A DNA stretch of 64,000 bases from Lentzea sp. NBRC 105346. Its GTDB lineage: Bacteria; Actinomycetota; Actinomycetes; Mycobacteriales; Pseudonocardiaceae. A model generated the notes under the pieces. It saw only the letters and a list, made by a program, of their open reading frames with translations. It was not told where the DNA came from and made no database searches. Numbering within the stretch: the stretch's first letter is position 1; each line of letters begins with the position of its first letter. The stretch spans positions 62,001 to 126,000 of the forward strand of contig NZ_BSTQ01000011.1 in assembly GCF_030269605.1 (NCBI RefSeq), written 5' to 3'. The position numbers and the translations under genes are program-made. Shown piece after piece: positions 16,584-24,599 of the stretch.

Positions 16584-18314
16584 TCAGGAGAGCCGGGTGA
16601 TGCGGTCCAGCACTGGAGGCGCCTGGTTCGGGTGCGCCTCCAGGTACGCCGAGAACCCGTCCAGGTCGATGCCGCCACCGGTGACGTTCGTGCCCTTGGT
16701 GAACTCGGAGAAGCCGTCACCACCGCCCTGCAGGAAGCTGTTGATCGTCACGCGGTAGTTCGCCGCGGGGTCGACGGGCGTCCCGTTGATGGTGATGTTC
16801 GAGATCTTCGAGCCGATCGGCGCGGCCTGCGACCACGCGTACTTCAGCGCGGACGACGGCTGCAGGATGAAGGTCCGGCTCGCGTTCCACTGCTGTTCCA
16901 GCACGTTCTTCAGCTGCGCGCCGGTCAGCGTGACCGTCTGCAGGATGTTGCCGAACGGCTGGACCGTGAACGCCTCGCCGTAGGTGACGACGCCGTTGCC
17001 CTCACCCGCGGGCGAGCTGGCGAACGTCAGGTCGGCACGCACGCCACCGGGGTTCATCAGCGCGATGACCGCGCCGTTGGTCGCGGTGGCCGCGACCTGC
17101 GAGTCGGCGATCAGGTCACCGAGCGGCGACTCACCGGCCGGGTTCTGCGCGCGAACGATGTCCGCGGTGATCCCGCCGATGCGGCGGTTCGCGATCGGAG
17201 CCGCCTTGGACTTGGCCAGGTCGATCACGGCCTGGATCTCCGGGTCCGGCGCGACGTCCCGCGTGACGATCTTGTTCTCGGCCTTGGTCGCCGAGCGGAC
17301 GACGTCGCGGGTACGGCGGTCGATCTTCAGGTCGACCACGGACAGCTCACGGCCGAACGCGAGGCCCTCGATGAACGGGCGCGGGTTGCCCGCCGGGTCG
17401 TTGACCACGCAGTTGTAGTGCTGGTGGCTGTGGCCGCTGAAGACCGCGTCGATCTTCGGGCTGACCTTCTTGGCGATGATCGTGCCGGGGTTGAGCGTCT
17501 GGCCGGGGGTGTCCGGCACGACGTTGCACGCGTTGGGGCCGCCCTGGTTCGTGGCGACCTGGTCGCCCTGGTGGACCAGCAGCACGATCGACTTCACGCC
17601 GATGGCGTCGAGCAGGTTCGCGTACTTGTTCGCGGCCGCGATCTCGTCGCCGAACTGCAGCTCCTTGATGCCGTTCGGGTCGACCAGGATCGGCACGTCC
17701 TTGAGCGGCATGCCGATGAAGCCGATGGGGACACCACCGCGGATCTCGACCCAGAACGGGGGCAGCGCGGGCCGGCCGTTCTTCGCGAGCGTCACGTTCG
17801 CGCCGAGGATCGGGAAGTTCGCGCCCTCGTACTCGTCGCGGAACTGGCAGCCGTCCTTCGGGTGGCAGCCGCCGCGCTGCATGCGCAGCAGCTCCTGGTA
17901 GCCCTCGTCGAACTCGTGGTTGCCCGCCGCGGTGGTCTGCAGACCGAAGTCGTTGAGGATCTCCATGGTCGGCTCGTCGTGGAACAGCGCCGACGTGAGC
18001 GGCGAAGCGCCGATCAGGTCGCCCTGGCCGACGAGCACCGAGTTCCTGACCTCGCCCTGGAGCTTCTTGATGTGCGTCGCGTTGTACGCGGCGCCACCGG
18101 CGTCGACGGTCGTGCCGTCCGGGAGGATCACGCGGCCGGACGAACCGCTCGGCGGCTCGATGTTGCCGTGCAGGTCGTTGATGCCGATCAGGCGAACGTC
18201 GACAGTGCCCTGGCCACGCGTCGAGTCGACCCCCTGGGCCTGTGCGGGCCCGGTCAAGGTCACTGCGGCCGCAGCGGCGGCCGTGATCGCCAGGACGGAA
18301 TACCGTCTGAACAT
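16584..18314 (-). CDS. Secreted bifunctional metallophosphatase/5'-nucleotidase (UshA/YfkN family)
   Basis: 576 residues from ATG 18314, which has a GGGGAGA site just upstream and begins a clean signal peptide (FRRYSVLAITAAAAAAVTL, cleavage after AQA). The N-terminal calcineurin-like phosphoesterase domain has the two-metal motifs GINDLHGN, GNHEFDEG and SGHSHQHY. The C-terminal 5'-nucleotidase domain carries NPGGVRAD and the substrate-binding region around YGEAFTVQPFGN. It should hydrolyse extracellular nucleotides to nucleosides and phosphate for salvage. No wall anchor is seen. Confidence 0.94.
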   Translation of the reverse strand: MFRRYSVLAITAAAAAAVTLTGPAQAQGVDSTRGQGTVDVRLIGINDLHGNIEPPSGSSGRVILPDGTTVDAGGAAYNATHIKKLQGEVRNSVLVGQGDLIGASPLTSALFHDEPTMEILNDFGLQTTAAGNHEFDEGYQELLRMQRGGCHPKDGCQFRDEYEGANFPILGANVTLAKNGRPALPPFWVEIRGGVPIGFIGMPLKDVPILVDPNGIKELQFGDEIAAANKYANLLDAIGVKSIVLLVHQGDQVATNQGGPNACNVVPDTPGQTLNPGTIIAKKVSPKIDAVFSGHSHQHYNCVVNDPAGNPRPFIEGLAFGRELSVVDLKIDRRTRDVVRSATKAENKIVTRDVAPDPEIQAVIDLAKSKAAPIANRRIGGITADIVRAQNPAGESPLGDLIADSQVAATATNGAVIALMNPGGVRADLTFASSPAGEGNGVVTYGEAFTVQPFGNILQTVTLTGAQLKNVLEQQWNASRTFILQPSSALKYAWSQAAPIGSKISNITINGTPVDPAANYRVTINSFLQGGGDGFSEFTKGTNVTGGGIDLDGFSAYLEAHPNQAPPVLDRITRLS

Positions 18315-18416
18315 GTCTCTCCCCACCATGGAATGTCGGCGGGCAGTCTGCCTTCCGAAACTCCGTCGCACCAGAGAAGTGGCTCGATCGTCACGGTTCG
18401 GGATTAGCCTGTTGAC

Positions 18417-18893
18417 GTGACGCGAAGCGACCAGGAGCCGCGCTGGCTCGACGAAGGCGAGATGCGTGCGTGGCGCACCTATGTGAACGGTTCCTCAATG
18501 CTCATGGACCGCCTTCACCGTGAGCTTCAGGACGGCCACGGCGTGTCACTCGCCGACTACGAAATCCTTGTCCGGCTCTCCGAGCAGAAGTCACTCCGGA
18601 TGCGGATGACCCAGCTCGCCGACGACGTCGCGTCGTCCAAGAGCCGGGTGTCGCACCAGATCGCGCGCATGGAGAAGGCCGGCCTCGTGCTGCGGCGGGA
18701 GTGCCCCGAGGACGGGCGTGGCGTGTTCGCCGAGCTGACCGCGCTGGGGATGGCGCTGCTCAAGGAGTCCGCGCCCACGCACCTCGACGGGGTGCGTAAA
18801 CACATCATCGACCTGCTGACGGCGGAGGAGCAGGAAGTGCTGGCCAAGGTGTTCGACCGGGTCATGACGCACCTGCGGGCGATCGACGGCTAG
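18417..18893 (+). CDS. MarR-family transcriptional regulator
   Basis: 158 residues from a GTG. Typical MarR layout: N-terminal dimerisation helices, winged helix at residues 45-110 with LADDVASSKSRVSHQIARME as recognition region and the wing RRECPEDGRGVFAELT, then a long C-terminal helix. Divergent from the 5'-nucleotidase gene with about 100 bases between them, which is a possible target promoter. Ligand and targets unknown. Confidence 0.92.
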   Translation: MTRSDQEPRWLDEGEMRAWRTYVNGSSMLMDRLHRELQDGHGVSLADYEILVRLSEQKSLRMRMTQLADDVASSKSRVSHQIARMEKAGLVLRRECPEDGRGVFAELTALGMALLKESAPTHLDGVRKHIIDLLTAEEQEVLAKVFDRVMTHLRAIDG

Positions 18894-18906
18894 GCTGCAC
18901 CTGCAA

Positions 18907-18991
18907 GGAAGCGTGGCAGAGCGGCCGAATGCACCCGCCTTGAAAGCGGGAGACGGGCAACCGTCCGGGGGTTCAAATCCCTCCGCTTCCG
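18907..18991 (+). tRNA. tRNA-Ser (anticodon TGA)
   Basis: An 85-nt class II tRNA. Acceptor GGAAGCG/CGCTTCC, anticodon stem CCCGC/GCGGG around loop CTTGAAA giving TGA, a long variable arm, and T-arm sequence GGTTCAAATCC. CCA is not encoded. It starts 13 bases after the MarR gene. Confidence 0.97.
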
Positions 18992-19000
18992 CAAATGGGG

Positions 19001-19030
19001 ACGTGTGTCCGCGGAAAGCGCGGACCACGT
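19001..19030 (+). terminator. Terminator of tRNA-Ser
   Basis: Stem of 7 bp (GTCCGCG/CGCGGAC) extended by 5 bp (ACGTG/CACGT) across a one-base bulge, with a 5-nt loop, 9 bases after the tRNA 3' end. Confidence 0.65.
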
Positions 19031-19040
19031 TTGCTCCAGG

Positions 19041-19097
19041 TGTTTTGTGGGGGCCAAGCCCCCACACCCCAGCCGGGCGGCTCCGCCCCCGGACCCC
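19041..19097 (+). repeat. tRNA-associated dispersed repeat, copy B
   Basis: 57-bp element matching copy A (407-461) at every position except a 2-base insertion. It lies downstream of tRNA-Ser and its terminator, in the same orientation relative to the tRNA as copy A. It ends immediately before the stop codon of the convergent membrane-protein gene. Confidence 0.85.
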
Positions 19098-19098
19098 T

Positions 19099-19536
19099 TC
19101 ATCGGCGCCTGCTCGCGAGTACAACGGTTAGCAGTCCGTTCAAACCGCCCAGGAGAAAGCCCGCCGAGAGGGCGAACATCACGAAGTCTCCGGTGCTCGG
19201 CGCGTAGATCGTGCGGATGTCCTCGTGGTTGCCGCGTTCGACCAGTGCCGTGATGACGAGCGGCCCGTCGGACGCCGGAACGCCGACCGCGTGAACGGCG
19301 TAGTAGTCACCCTTGAGCAGGCAATAGTGGCCGCTCTTGTCGGCGACCTCGCCGTAGATCTCCTTGTACGTACCGCACTTCAGTACCGCGACCTCTTCGA
19401 GCGGGCCGATCAGGTACCTGATCATCCAGAACCAGCACAGCACTCCGACGAGACCGAGCACGGCCACACCAACCGCGGTGTTCCGGACAGCGCGCACGAC
19501 TTGAAGGACGTGCCGAACGTGCTCGGGGTTGTCCAC
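19099..19536 (-). CDS. Small two-helix membrane protein of unknown function
   Basis: 145 residues with transmembrane helices near residues 18-42 and 115-137 and about 70 residues between them that probably lie outside the membrane. The central part has two cysteines (LKCGTY, HYCLLKG). No family recognised. The GTG start at 19536 lies inside a 16-bp hairpin that follows the upstream peptidase gene; a GTG 42 bases downstream is an alternative start. Confidence 0.6.
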   Translation of the reverse strand: MDNPEHVRHVLQVVRAVRNTAVGVAVLGLVGVLCWFWMIRYLIGPLEEVAVLKCGTYKEIYGEVADKSGHYCLLKGDYYAVHAVGVPASDGPLVITALVERGNHEDIRTIYAPSTGDFVMFALSAGFLLGGLNGLLTVVLASRRR

Positions 19537-19557
19537 GAGCGGTGGACAACCCCGAGC
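19521..19557 (-). terminator. Perfect 16-bp hairpin after the M28 peptidase gene
   Basis: Arms 19521-19536 and 19542-19557 with a 5-nt loop, starting 7 bases past the peptidase stop on the minus strand. It probably ends that transcript, although no T run follows. One arm holds the assumed GTG start of the next gene. Confidence 0.6.
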
Positions 19558-19563
19558 GGTCGA

Positions 19564-21057
19564 TCAGGCTGCGTCGGCGTGCGAGTGCGGCGCCGAAGCC
19601 ACCTTGAACGCACGGGCCGAAGCGCGCATCGAACGCGGCGGCACGCCGTTCACGGCCTCCGTGCTGATGGCGTACGACGCGGTCACGAAGGCGACGGCCT
19701 TGCCGTTGCGGCCGAGGGCCGTGCGGTCCAGGTTGCCCAGGTTGTCGCACTTCGAGTGGTAGCACTTGTCGTACGCGACACCGGCGAGCCCGCCCCACTT
19801 GGCGGCCTGCGCCTCGGTCTTGACGCCCTCCGCGCCGGTGAAGAGGCCACCGGCCGGGATGCCCTGCGCGATGAACTCGCCGTAGTCGGACCGACCGCTG
19901 AAGTCGGTGCCCTCGGTGGGCACGCCGACCGCGCCGAAGTAGTCCGCGAAGGCCTTCTCGATCTGCGCGGAGCCGTACGGACCGGGGCCCGCGCCGACGT
20001 TGTCGGAGTTGTCGCCGTCGTAGATGAAGTACGCGGCGTTCGGCGAGGCGATCATGTCGAAGTTCAGGTACAGGGCGATGTTCAGCTGCTCGTCGAAGCT
20101 CAGCGACTTCACGTACTCGGTCGAGCCGATCAGGCCGAGCTCCTCGGCGCCCCACCACGCGAAGCGGACCGCGTTGTTGACCTTCGGGCTGCCGCCGAGC
20201 TTCAGGGCGGTCTCGAGCAGGGCGGCCGAGCCGGAGCCGTTGTCGTTGATGCCGGGGCCCGCCTCGACGCTGTCGAGGTGCGAACCCGCCATCACGACGT
20301 TGTCCTTGCGGCCCGTCTTGGTCTCCGCGATGACGTTGTGCGCCGTGCGGGTCTCCAGGTGGAACCGGAGGTCGAGGGTGACCGCCTGGCCGGCGAAGCC
20401 GCCCAGCGTCGTGCCGTCGGCCTTCGAGACGCCGCCGGTCGGGAGGACACCGGGCTGGCCGAGGGTGACGTTCTTCAGCGGGCCGTCGACGTTGTTGCCG
20501 ATGATCACGCCGATGGCGCCCGCGGCCGCGGCGTTGCGGTGCTTCAGGTCGAACGTGCAACCGCCGCGGCGGATCAGGGCGATGGTGCCCTTGAAGTCCT
20601 GGCCGGCGAAGTCCGCGGCCTCACAGCCGGTGGTGGCGTCCTCGGGCACGACGCGCAGCGGGCCGGTGATGCCGCCGACCGGCGTCTGCGGCGACTCTTC
20701 CAGCGGGATCGCCTCGAAGGTCTGTCCCCCGACCTTGGCGGTCTCGGCGTCCGGGACCTGCTGATCGAACTTGAAGGTCGGCGTCGTGACGTCGAAGCCG
20801 GCACCCCGCAGCTTGCCGGCGACGTACTCGACACTCGCGTCGTAGCCCGGCGTCAGCACCGCGCGCGTGCCGTTGTTGCGATCGGCGATGCGCTGCAACG
20901 CGATCAGGTGCCGGTTGATGCCGTCGGTGGTGACGGCTTTGGCGAGCTTCTTGGCCAGTGCCGGGCCCTCGGGCTCGGCGGCGGATGCGGTCGCGGTGGG
21001 TGCGGCTACAAGTGCGCACACCGCAAGGACACCCGCGAATTTGGCTCTGGCTGACAT
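19564..21057 (-). CDS. Secreted M28-family aminopeptidase with PA domain
   Basis: 497 residues from ATG 21057, preceded by AAGGGG and starting a signal peptide that ends in ASA. A protease-associated insert (residues 120-240) precedes the M28 zinc peptidase core. Core metal and catalytic motifs are visible: AGSHLDSVEAGPGINDNGSG near 275, WWGAEELGLIGS near 325, FDMI near 355, and a late CYHSKCDNL His ligand. This layout matches the secreted Streptomyces griseus-type leucine aminopeptidases. It likely releases amino acids from extracellular peptides. Confidence 0.93.
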   Translation of the reverse strand: MSARAKFAGVLAVCALVAAPTATASAAEPEGPALAKKLAKAVTTDGINRHLIALQRIADRNNGTRAVLTPGYDASVEYVAGKLRGAGFDVTTPTFKFDQQVPDAETAKVGGQTFEAIPLEESPQTPVGGITGPLRVVPEDATTGCEAADFAGQDFKGTIALIRRGGCTFDLKHRNAAAAGAIGVIIGNNVDGPLKNVTLGQPGVLPTGGVSKADGTTLGGFAGQAVTLDLRFHLETRTAHNVIAETKTGRKDNVVMAGSHLDSVEAGPGINDNGSGSAALLETALKLGGSPKVNNAVRFAWWGAEELGLIGSTEYVKSLSFDEQLNIALYLNFDMIASPNAAYFIYDGDNSDNVGAGPGPYGSAQIEKAFADYFGAVGVPTEGTDFSGRSDYGEFIAQGIPAGGLFTGAEGVKTEAQAAKWGGLAGVAYDKCYHSKCDNLGNLDRTALGRNGKAVAFVTASYAISTEAVNGVPPRSMRASARAFKVASAPHSHADAA

Positions 21058-21137
21058 GAACGATTCCCCTTCGTTCCGGAGTCGCTGCACCTTGCACAAT
21101 TCGGGCGCGGGAAAACAATCCTTCGAGTGGCGGGTTC

Positions 21138-21770
21138 TCACCCAGTGAGCAGGTGAACACAGTCCGCTAGTCCGTCGACCTCCAGCTGCCACGACGGCCT
21201 CCGGAACGCGGCCTTGTCCAGGCGCAGTCGCGTATGTGTCAACGGTTCGCCCCTCGGTGCGACGCGGAACGATCCGTCCGGTACATAACCGAGTCGCTCA
21301 CTCACTCGGTTGGACGCCACGTTCTTCTCCCACGCGGCCGAACGCGCTATCTCGGCACCCAAGTGGTCGAATGCGAACAAGAGAATCGCAGCACGCATCT
21401 CTGTTCCGTATCCGTTTTTCTGATAGCGCTTACCGAGCCACGAACCGGACCGCACCTCGCGCAGCGAGGCGAAGTCGGTGGCCGCCAGCTCCTGCATGCC
21501 GATGACGCGGCCGTCGACCCTGATCAGGAAGTTGACGAACCAGTCGCGCGGCGACAGCTCGGCGCGGCGGGCCCAGAAGAACTGCATCGTGTTCATGCCG
21601 AGCTGCTCGGGCGGCGCGTCGGTCCACGGCGTGCCGAACGGCATCTCGTCCGGTGGGTGGACTCCCCCGCGCGCCACCTCGACCAGCTCGTACAGGCCGG
21701 CGTCGTCGTCCGGGCGCAGCTCGAGCCGGGGCGTGCGCAGCACGAGGCGTCTCAAGGGCCATGTGTCCAT
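21138..21770 (-). CDS. GNAT-family N-acetyltransferase (RimJ/RimL-like)
   Basis: 210 residues from the ATG at 21770. The family pattern is clear: LRTPRLELRPDDDAGLYEL at the start, the acetyl-CoA loop KRYQKNGYGTEMRAA near residue 120, and NVASNRVSERLGYVPDG near residue 165. The closest types acetylate protein N-termini or small molecules; the acceptor cannot be predicted. It is divergent from the quinone oxidoreductase gene with a 44-base gap. Confidence 0.88.
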   Translation of the reverse strand: MDTWPLRRLVLRTPRLELRPDDDAGLYELVEVARGGVHPPDEMPFGTPWTDAPPEQLGMNTMQFFWARRAELSPRDWFVNFLIRVDGRVIGMQELAATDFASLREVRSGSWLGKRYQKNGYGTEMRAAILLFAFDHLGAEIARSAAWEKNVASNRVSERLGYVPDGSFRVAPRGEPLTHTRLRLDKAAFRRPSWQLEVDGLADCVHLLTG

Positions 21771-21814
21771 GTCTCGATGTTCCAAGTGCCGTCGACCCGA
21801 TTACGGTCGTCGGC

Positions 21815-22774
21815 ATGCGTGCCATCACGATTCGCGAATACGGCGGCCCTGACGTCCTCGAGTGGACGGAGGTCTCCGACCCCGAGATCGGTCCCGGCGA
21901 GGTGCTGATCGATGTCGCGGCCAGCGCGTTGAACCGCGCGGACGTGATCCAGCGCAAGGGGTTCTACAACCCGCCGCCCGGCGCCTCGCCGTATCCGGGG
22001 CTCGAGTGCTCCGGCACGATCATCGCGAAGGCGGACGACGTCACGGACTGGAACATCGGCGACGAGGTGTGCGCGCTGCTCGCCGGCGGCGGGTACGCCG
22101 AGAAGGTGGCCGTGCCCGCGGGACAGGTGCTGCCCGTGCCGAAGGGCGTCGACCTCGTGACCGCGGCGTCGCTGCCCGAGATCGCGTGCACGGTGTGGTC
22201 GAACATCGGCATGATCGCGAAGCTCCAGGCGGGCGAGACGTTCCTGATCCACGGCGGCGCGGGCGGCATCGGCACCCACGCGATCCAGCTCGGCAAGGCG
22301 CTGGGCGCGACCGTCGCGGTGACCGCAGGTTCGGACGAGCGGCTGCGCCGATGCGCGGAGCTGGGTGCGGACATCACGGTCAACTACAGGACTCAGGACT
22401 TCGTGGCCGAGGTCAAGCAGGCGGACGTCATCCTCGACAACATGGGCGCGGCCTACCTGGCGCGCAACGTCGACGTGCTGGCCGTCCACGGCCGGCTGAT
22501 GGTGATCGGCATGCAGGGCGGCACCAAGGCCGAGCTCGACCTGGGCAAGCTGCTGGTCAAGAAGGCCATGGTGATGGGCACCGCGCTGCGCTCGCGCCCG
22601 ATCGAGGAGAAGGCGGAGATCGTGCGGTCGGTCGTGGCGAACGTCTGGCCGTTGGTCGAGAGCGGTGAGATCAAGCCGGTCGTGCAGGACGTGCTGCCGA
22701 TGGCCGGCGCGAACGAGGCCCACCGGCAGCTCGACGAGGGGCGCGTCTTCGGCAAGCTGCTGCTGAGGCGCTAA
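21815..22774 (+). CDS. NAD(P)H-quinone oxidoreductase (PIG3-like MDR family)
   Basis: 319-residue zinc-free medium-chain dehydrogenase. N-terminal catalytic domain starts MRAITIREYGGPDVLEW; the Rossmann dinucleotide motif GGAGGIGTHAIQ is near residue 148 and the TALRSRPIEEKAEI segment near 255. The TP53I3/PIG3-type members reduce quinones with NADPH. The M. tuberculosis counterpart by order is Rv3777. The stop overlaps the convergent class V gene by 4 bases. Confidence 0.92.
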   Translation: MRAITIREYGGPDVLEWTEVSDPEIGPGEVLIDVAASALNRADVIQRKGFYNPPPGASPYPGLECSGTIIAKADDVTDWNIGDEVCALLAGGGYAEKVAVPAGQVLPVPKGVDLVTAASLPEIACTVWSNIGMIAKLQAGETFLIHGGAGGIGTHAIQLGKALGATVAVTAGSDERLRRCAELGADITVNYRTQDFVAEVKQADVILDNMGAAYLARNVDVLAVHGRLMVIGMQGGTKAELDLGKLLVKKAMVMGTALRSRPIEEKAEIVRSVVANVWPLVESGEIKPVVQDVLPMAGANEAHRQLDEGRVFGKLLLRR

Positions 22775-23970
22775 CCGAGTTCGGCCACGGCGCGCACGAG
22801 CTGGTCGATCTCGACCGCGTTCGTGTAGTGCGCGAGGCCGACGCGGATCACTCCACCCACCTCGCCCACGCCGAGCACCGAGAACACGCCGTGCTGGCCG
22901 GGGTCTGCGAACGCGCAGACCCCGCGCGCGGCGAGGTGCTCGACCCCATCCGTCGCCTTGACTCCGGTGACCGTGAACGCCAGCGTCGGGATCCGGCGCA
23001 TGGCGTCGCCGATCACCATCACGTGCCGCAGCCAGCGCAGCTCGTTGATGAGGTTGGCGAGCAGGCCAGCCTGGTACGCCTTCACCGACGCCAGCGACGT
23101 CACCAGCCGCTCACGCCGGGTGCCCGACGCGGTGTCGTCCAGCTCCGCCAGGTAGTCCACCGACGCGACGAGCCCCGCGAGCAGCGGGTACGCGTGCGGG
23201 CCGAGCTCGAGACGTTCGGGGCCGCGCGCACCGGGCTCCACCGAGCACGACGGCAGGCGGTCCAGCAGCGACGGGTCGCGAAAGACCAGCGCGCCCACCG
23301 GCGGGCCGCCCCACGCGTTCGCCGACAATGCGACGACGTCGGCCTCGATCGCGTTGATGTCGAGCGGCACGAACGGCGCGGCGGACGAGGCGTCGACCAC
23401 CAGCATCGAGCCGTGTTCACGCGCGACGGATGCGATTTTGCCCAGGTCAGGACGGGTTCCGACGGATCCGGAGGCCGCCGTGACCGCGATCAGCTTCGTG
23501 CGGTCGGTGACCAGCTCGTCGTACTGCCAGCTGGGCAGCTCGCACGTCTCGATGTCGATCTCGGCCCACTTGACCGCGCTGCCGGTCCGTTGTGTCGCGC
23601 GCAACCAGGGCGCGATGTTCGCCGGATGGTCCAACCGGGAAACCAACACCTCGTCACCCATGAACCAGTCGTCGGTCAACGCGTCGGCGAGCCGTTGCAA
23701 CAGCACCGCGGCCGACGGACCGAGGACGACACCCGCAGGGTCGCCGCCGACCAGGTCCGCGACGGACCGGCGGGCGGCGTCCACGATCGCCTCCGCACGC
23801 TGGGAGGCGGGGAACAGACCACCAGGACCTGAGACGGGGGCGCGCAGCGCGGTGGAGACGGCGGTCGCGACCTGCTCGGGCACCTGCATGCCCGCTGGAG
23901 CGTCCAGGTGGACCCAGCCGTCGCCGAGCGCGGGGAAGAGCCCTCGTACCCGTGCGACGTCGAACGCCAT
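22771..23970 (-). CDS. Class V aminotransferase-fold protein (cysteine desulfurase-like) lacking the PLP lysine
   Basis: 399 residues with the fold of NifS/SufS-like proteins (VC1184-type subfamily). Family landmarks are present: GWVHLDAPAGMQVP near the start, ANIAPWLR near 125, and LVVDASSAAPF near 205. Where active members have a PLP-binding lysine in an S-x-x-K-x-x-G-P motif, this protein reads LSANAWGGPPVGALVF, with no lysine. From memory, M. tuberculosis Rv3778c at the same locus has the same change, so it may be a conserved non-desulfurase. The start at 23970 (MAFDVARVRG) is preferred over an ATG 9 bases upstream. Confidence 0.82.
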   Translation of the reverse strand: MAFDVARVRGLFPALGDGWVHLDAPAGMQVPEQVATAVSTALRAPVSGPGGLFPASQRAEAIVDAARRSVADLVGGDPAGVVLGPSAAVLLQRLADALTDDWFMGDEVLVSRLDHPANIAPWLRATQRTGSAVKWAEIDIETCELPSWQYDELVTDRTKLIAVTAASGSVGTRPDLGKIASVAREHGSMLVVDASSAAPFVPLDINAIEADVVALSANAWGGPPVGALVFRDPSLLDRLPSCSVEPGARGPERLELGPHAYPLLAGLVASVDYLAELDDTASGTRRERLVTSLASVKAYQAGLLANLINELRWLRHVMVIGDAMRRIPTLAFTVTGVKATDGVEHLAARGVCAFADPGQHGVFSVLGVGEVGGVIRVGLAHYTNAVEIDQLVRAVAELG

Positions 23971-24060
23971 GCCGCACACCGTACGGAGGACGCCGAAAGG
24001 AATGAAGCCCAGGGGCCACCCGGTTCACACCGGGACCGCTGATCGGGCCAGGATGGAGCT

Positions 24061-24549
24061 ATGAACGAGGAGCAGCCGGTGTTCGTGGTCAGCCCGTCGA
24101 GTGATGAGGACAACGACGGCAACGAGGATCTGACGGATCTCGTCGCGCAGCCCGCGAAGGTGATGCGGATCGGCACGATGATCAAGCAGCTCCTCGAGGA
24201 GGTGCGCGCGGCACCCCTGGACGAGGCGAGCCGCCAGCGCCTGAAGGAGATCCACAAGCGGTCCATCGACGAGCTCGAGGACGGCCTCGCGCCGGAGCTG
24301 CGCGACGAGCTGGAGCGGCTGTCGCTGCCGTTCACCGAGGACGGGACGCCGTCGGACGCCGAACTGCGGATCGCGCAGGCGCAGCTGGTCGGGTGGCTGG
24401 AGGGGCTCTTCCACGGGATCCAGACCGCGCTGTTCGCGCAGCAGATGGCCGCGCGGGCGCAGCTGGAGTCGATGCGCGGTCGCGCGCTGCCCGCCGGTCA
24501 CGGCGGTCATGACGGGTCCGGTGGAAAGGGCACTGGCCAGTACCTGTAG
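24061..24549 (+). CDS. bpa: Bacterial proteasome activator Bpa/PafE
   Basis: 162 residues. Central helical domain at about residues 30-140 (DLVAQPAKVMRIGTMIKQLL, then PELRDELERLSLPF) and a Gly-rich linker ending in the C-terminal tetrapeptide GQYL, the exact terminal motif that docks into pockets of the 20S proteasome in mycobacteria. Bpa forms a ring and opens the 20S gate without ATP to degrade unfolded and some regulatory proteins. Locus order (class V protein, Bpa, then galactan export genes) equals Rv3778c-Rv3780-Rv3781. Confidence 0.95.
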   Translation: MNEEQPVFVVSPSSDEDNDGNEDLTDLVAQPAKVMRIGTMIKQLLEEVRAAPLDEASRQRLKEIHKRSIDELEDGLAPELRDELERLSLPFTEDGTPSDAELRIAQAQLVGWLEGLFHGIQTALFAQQMAARAQLESMRGRALPAGHGGHDGSGGKGTGQYL

Positions 24550-24599
24550 CTCGAACGGGGCCCTACGATGCGGCGACACACGTGAGAGGAGAGCCGACA

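Noticed and set aside
16632..18407. 591-residue open frame on the plus strand
   Set aside because: It is antisense to the whole 5'-nucleotidase gene; Arg/Val/Asp-rich composition is the usual mirror of high-GC codon use, and it has no domain or ribosome site.
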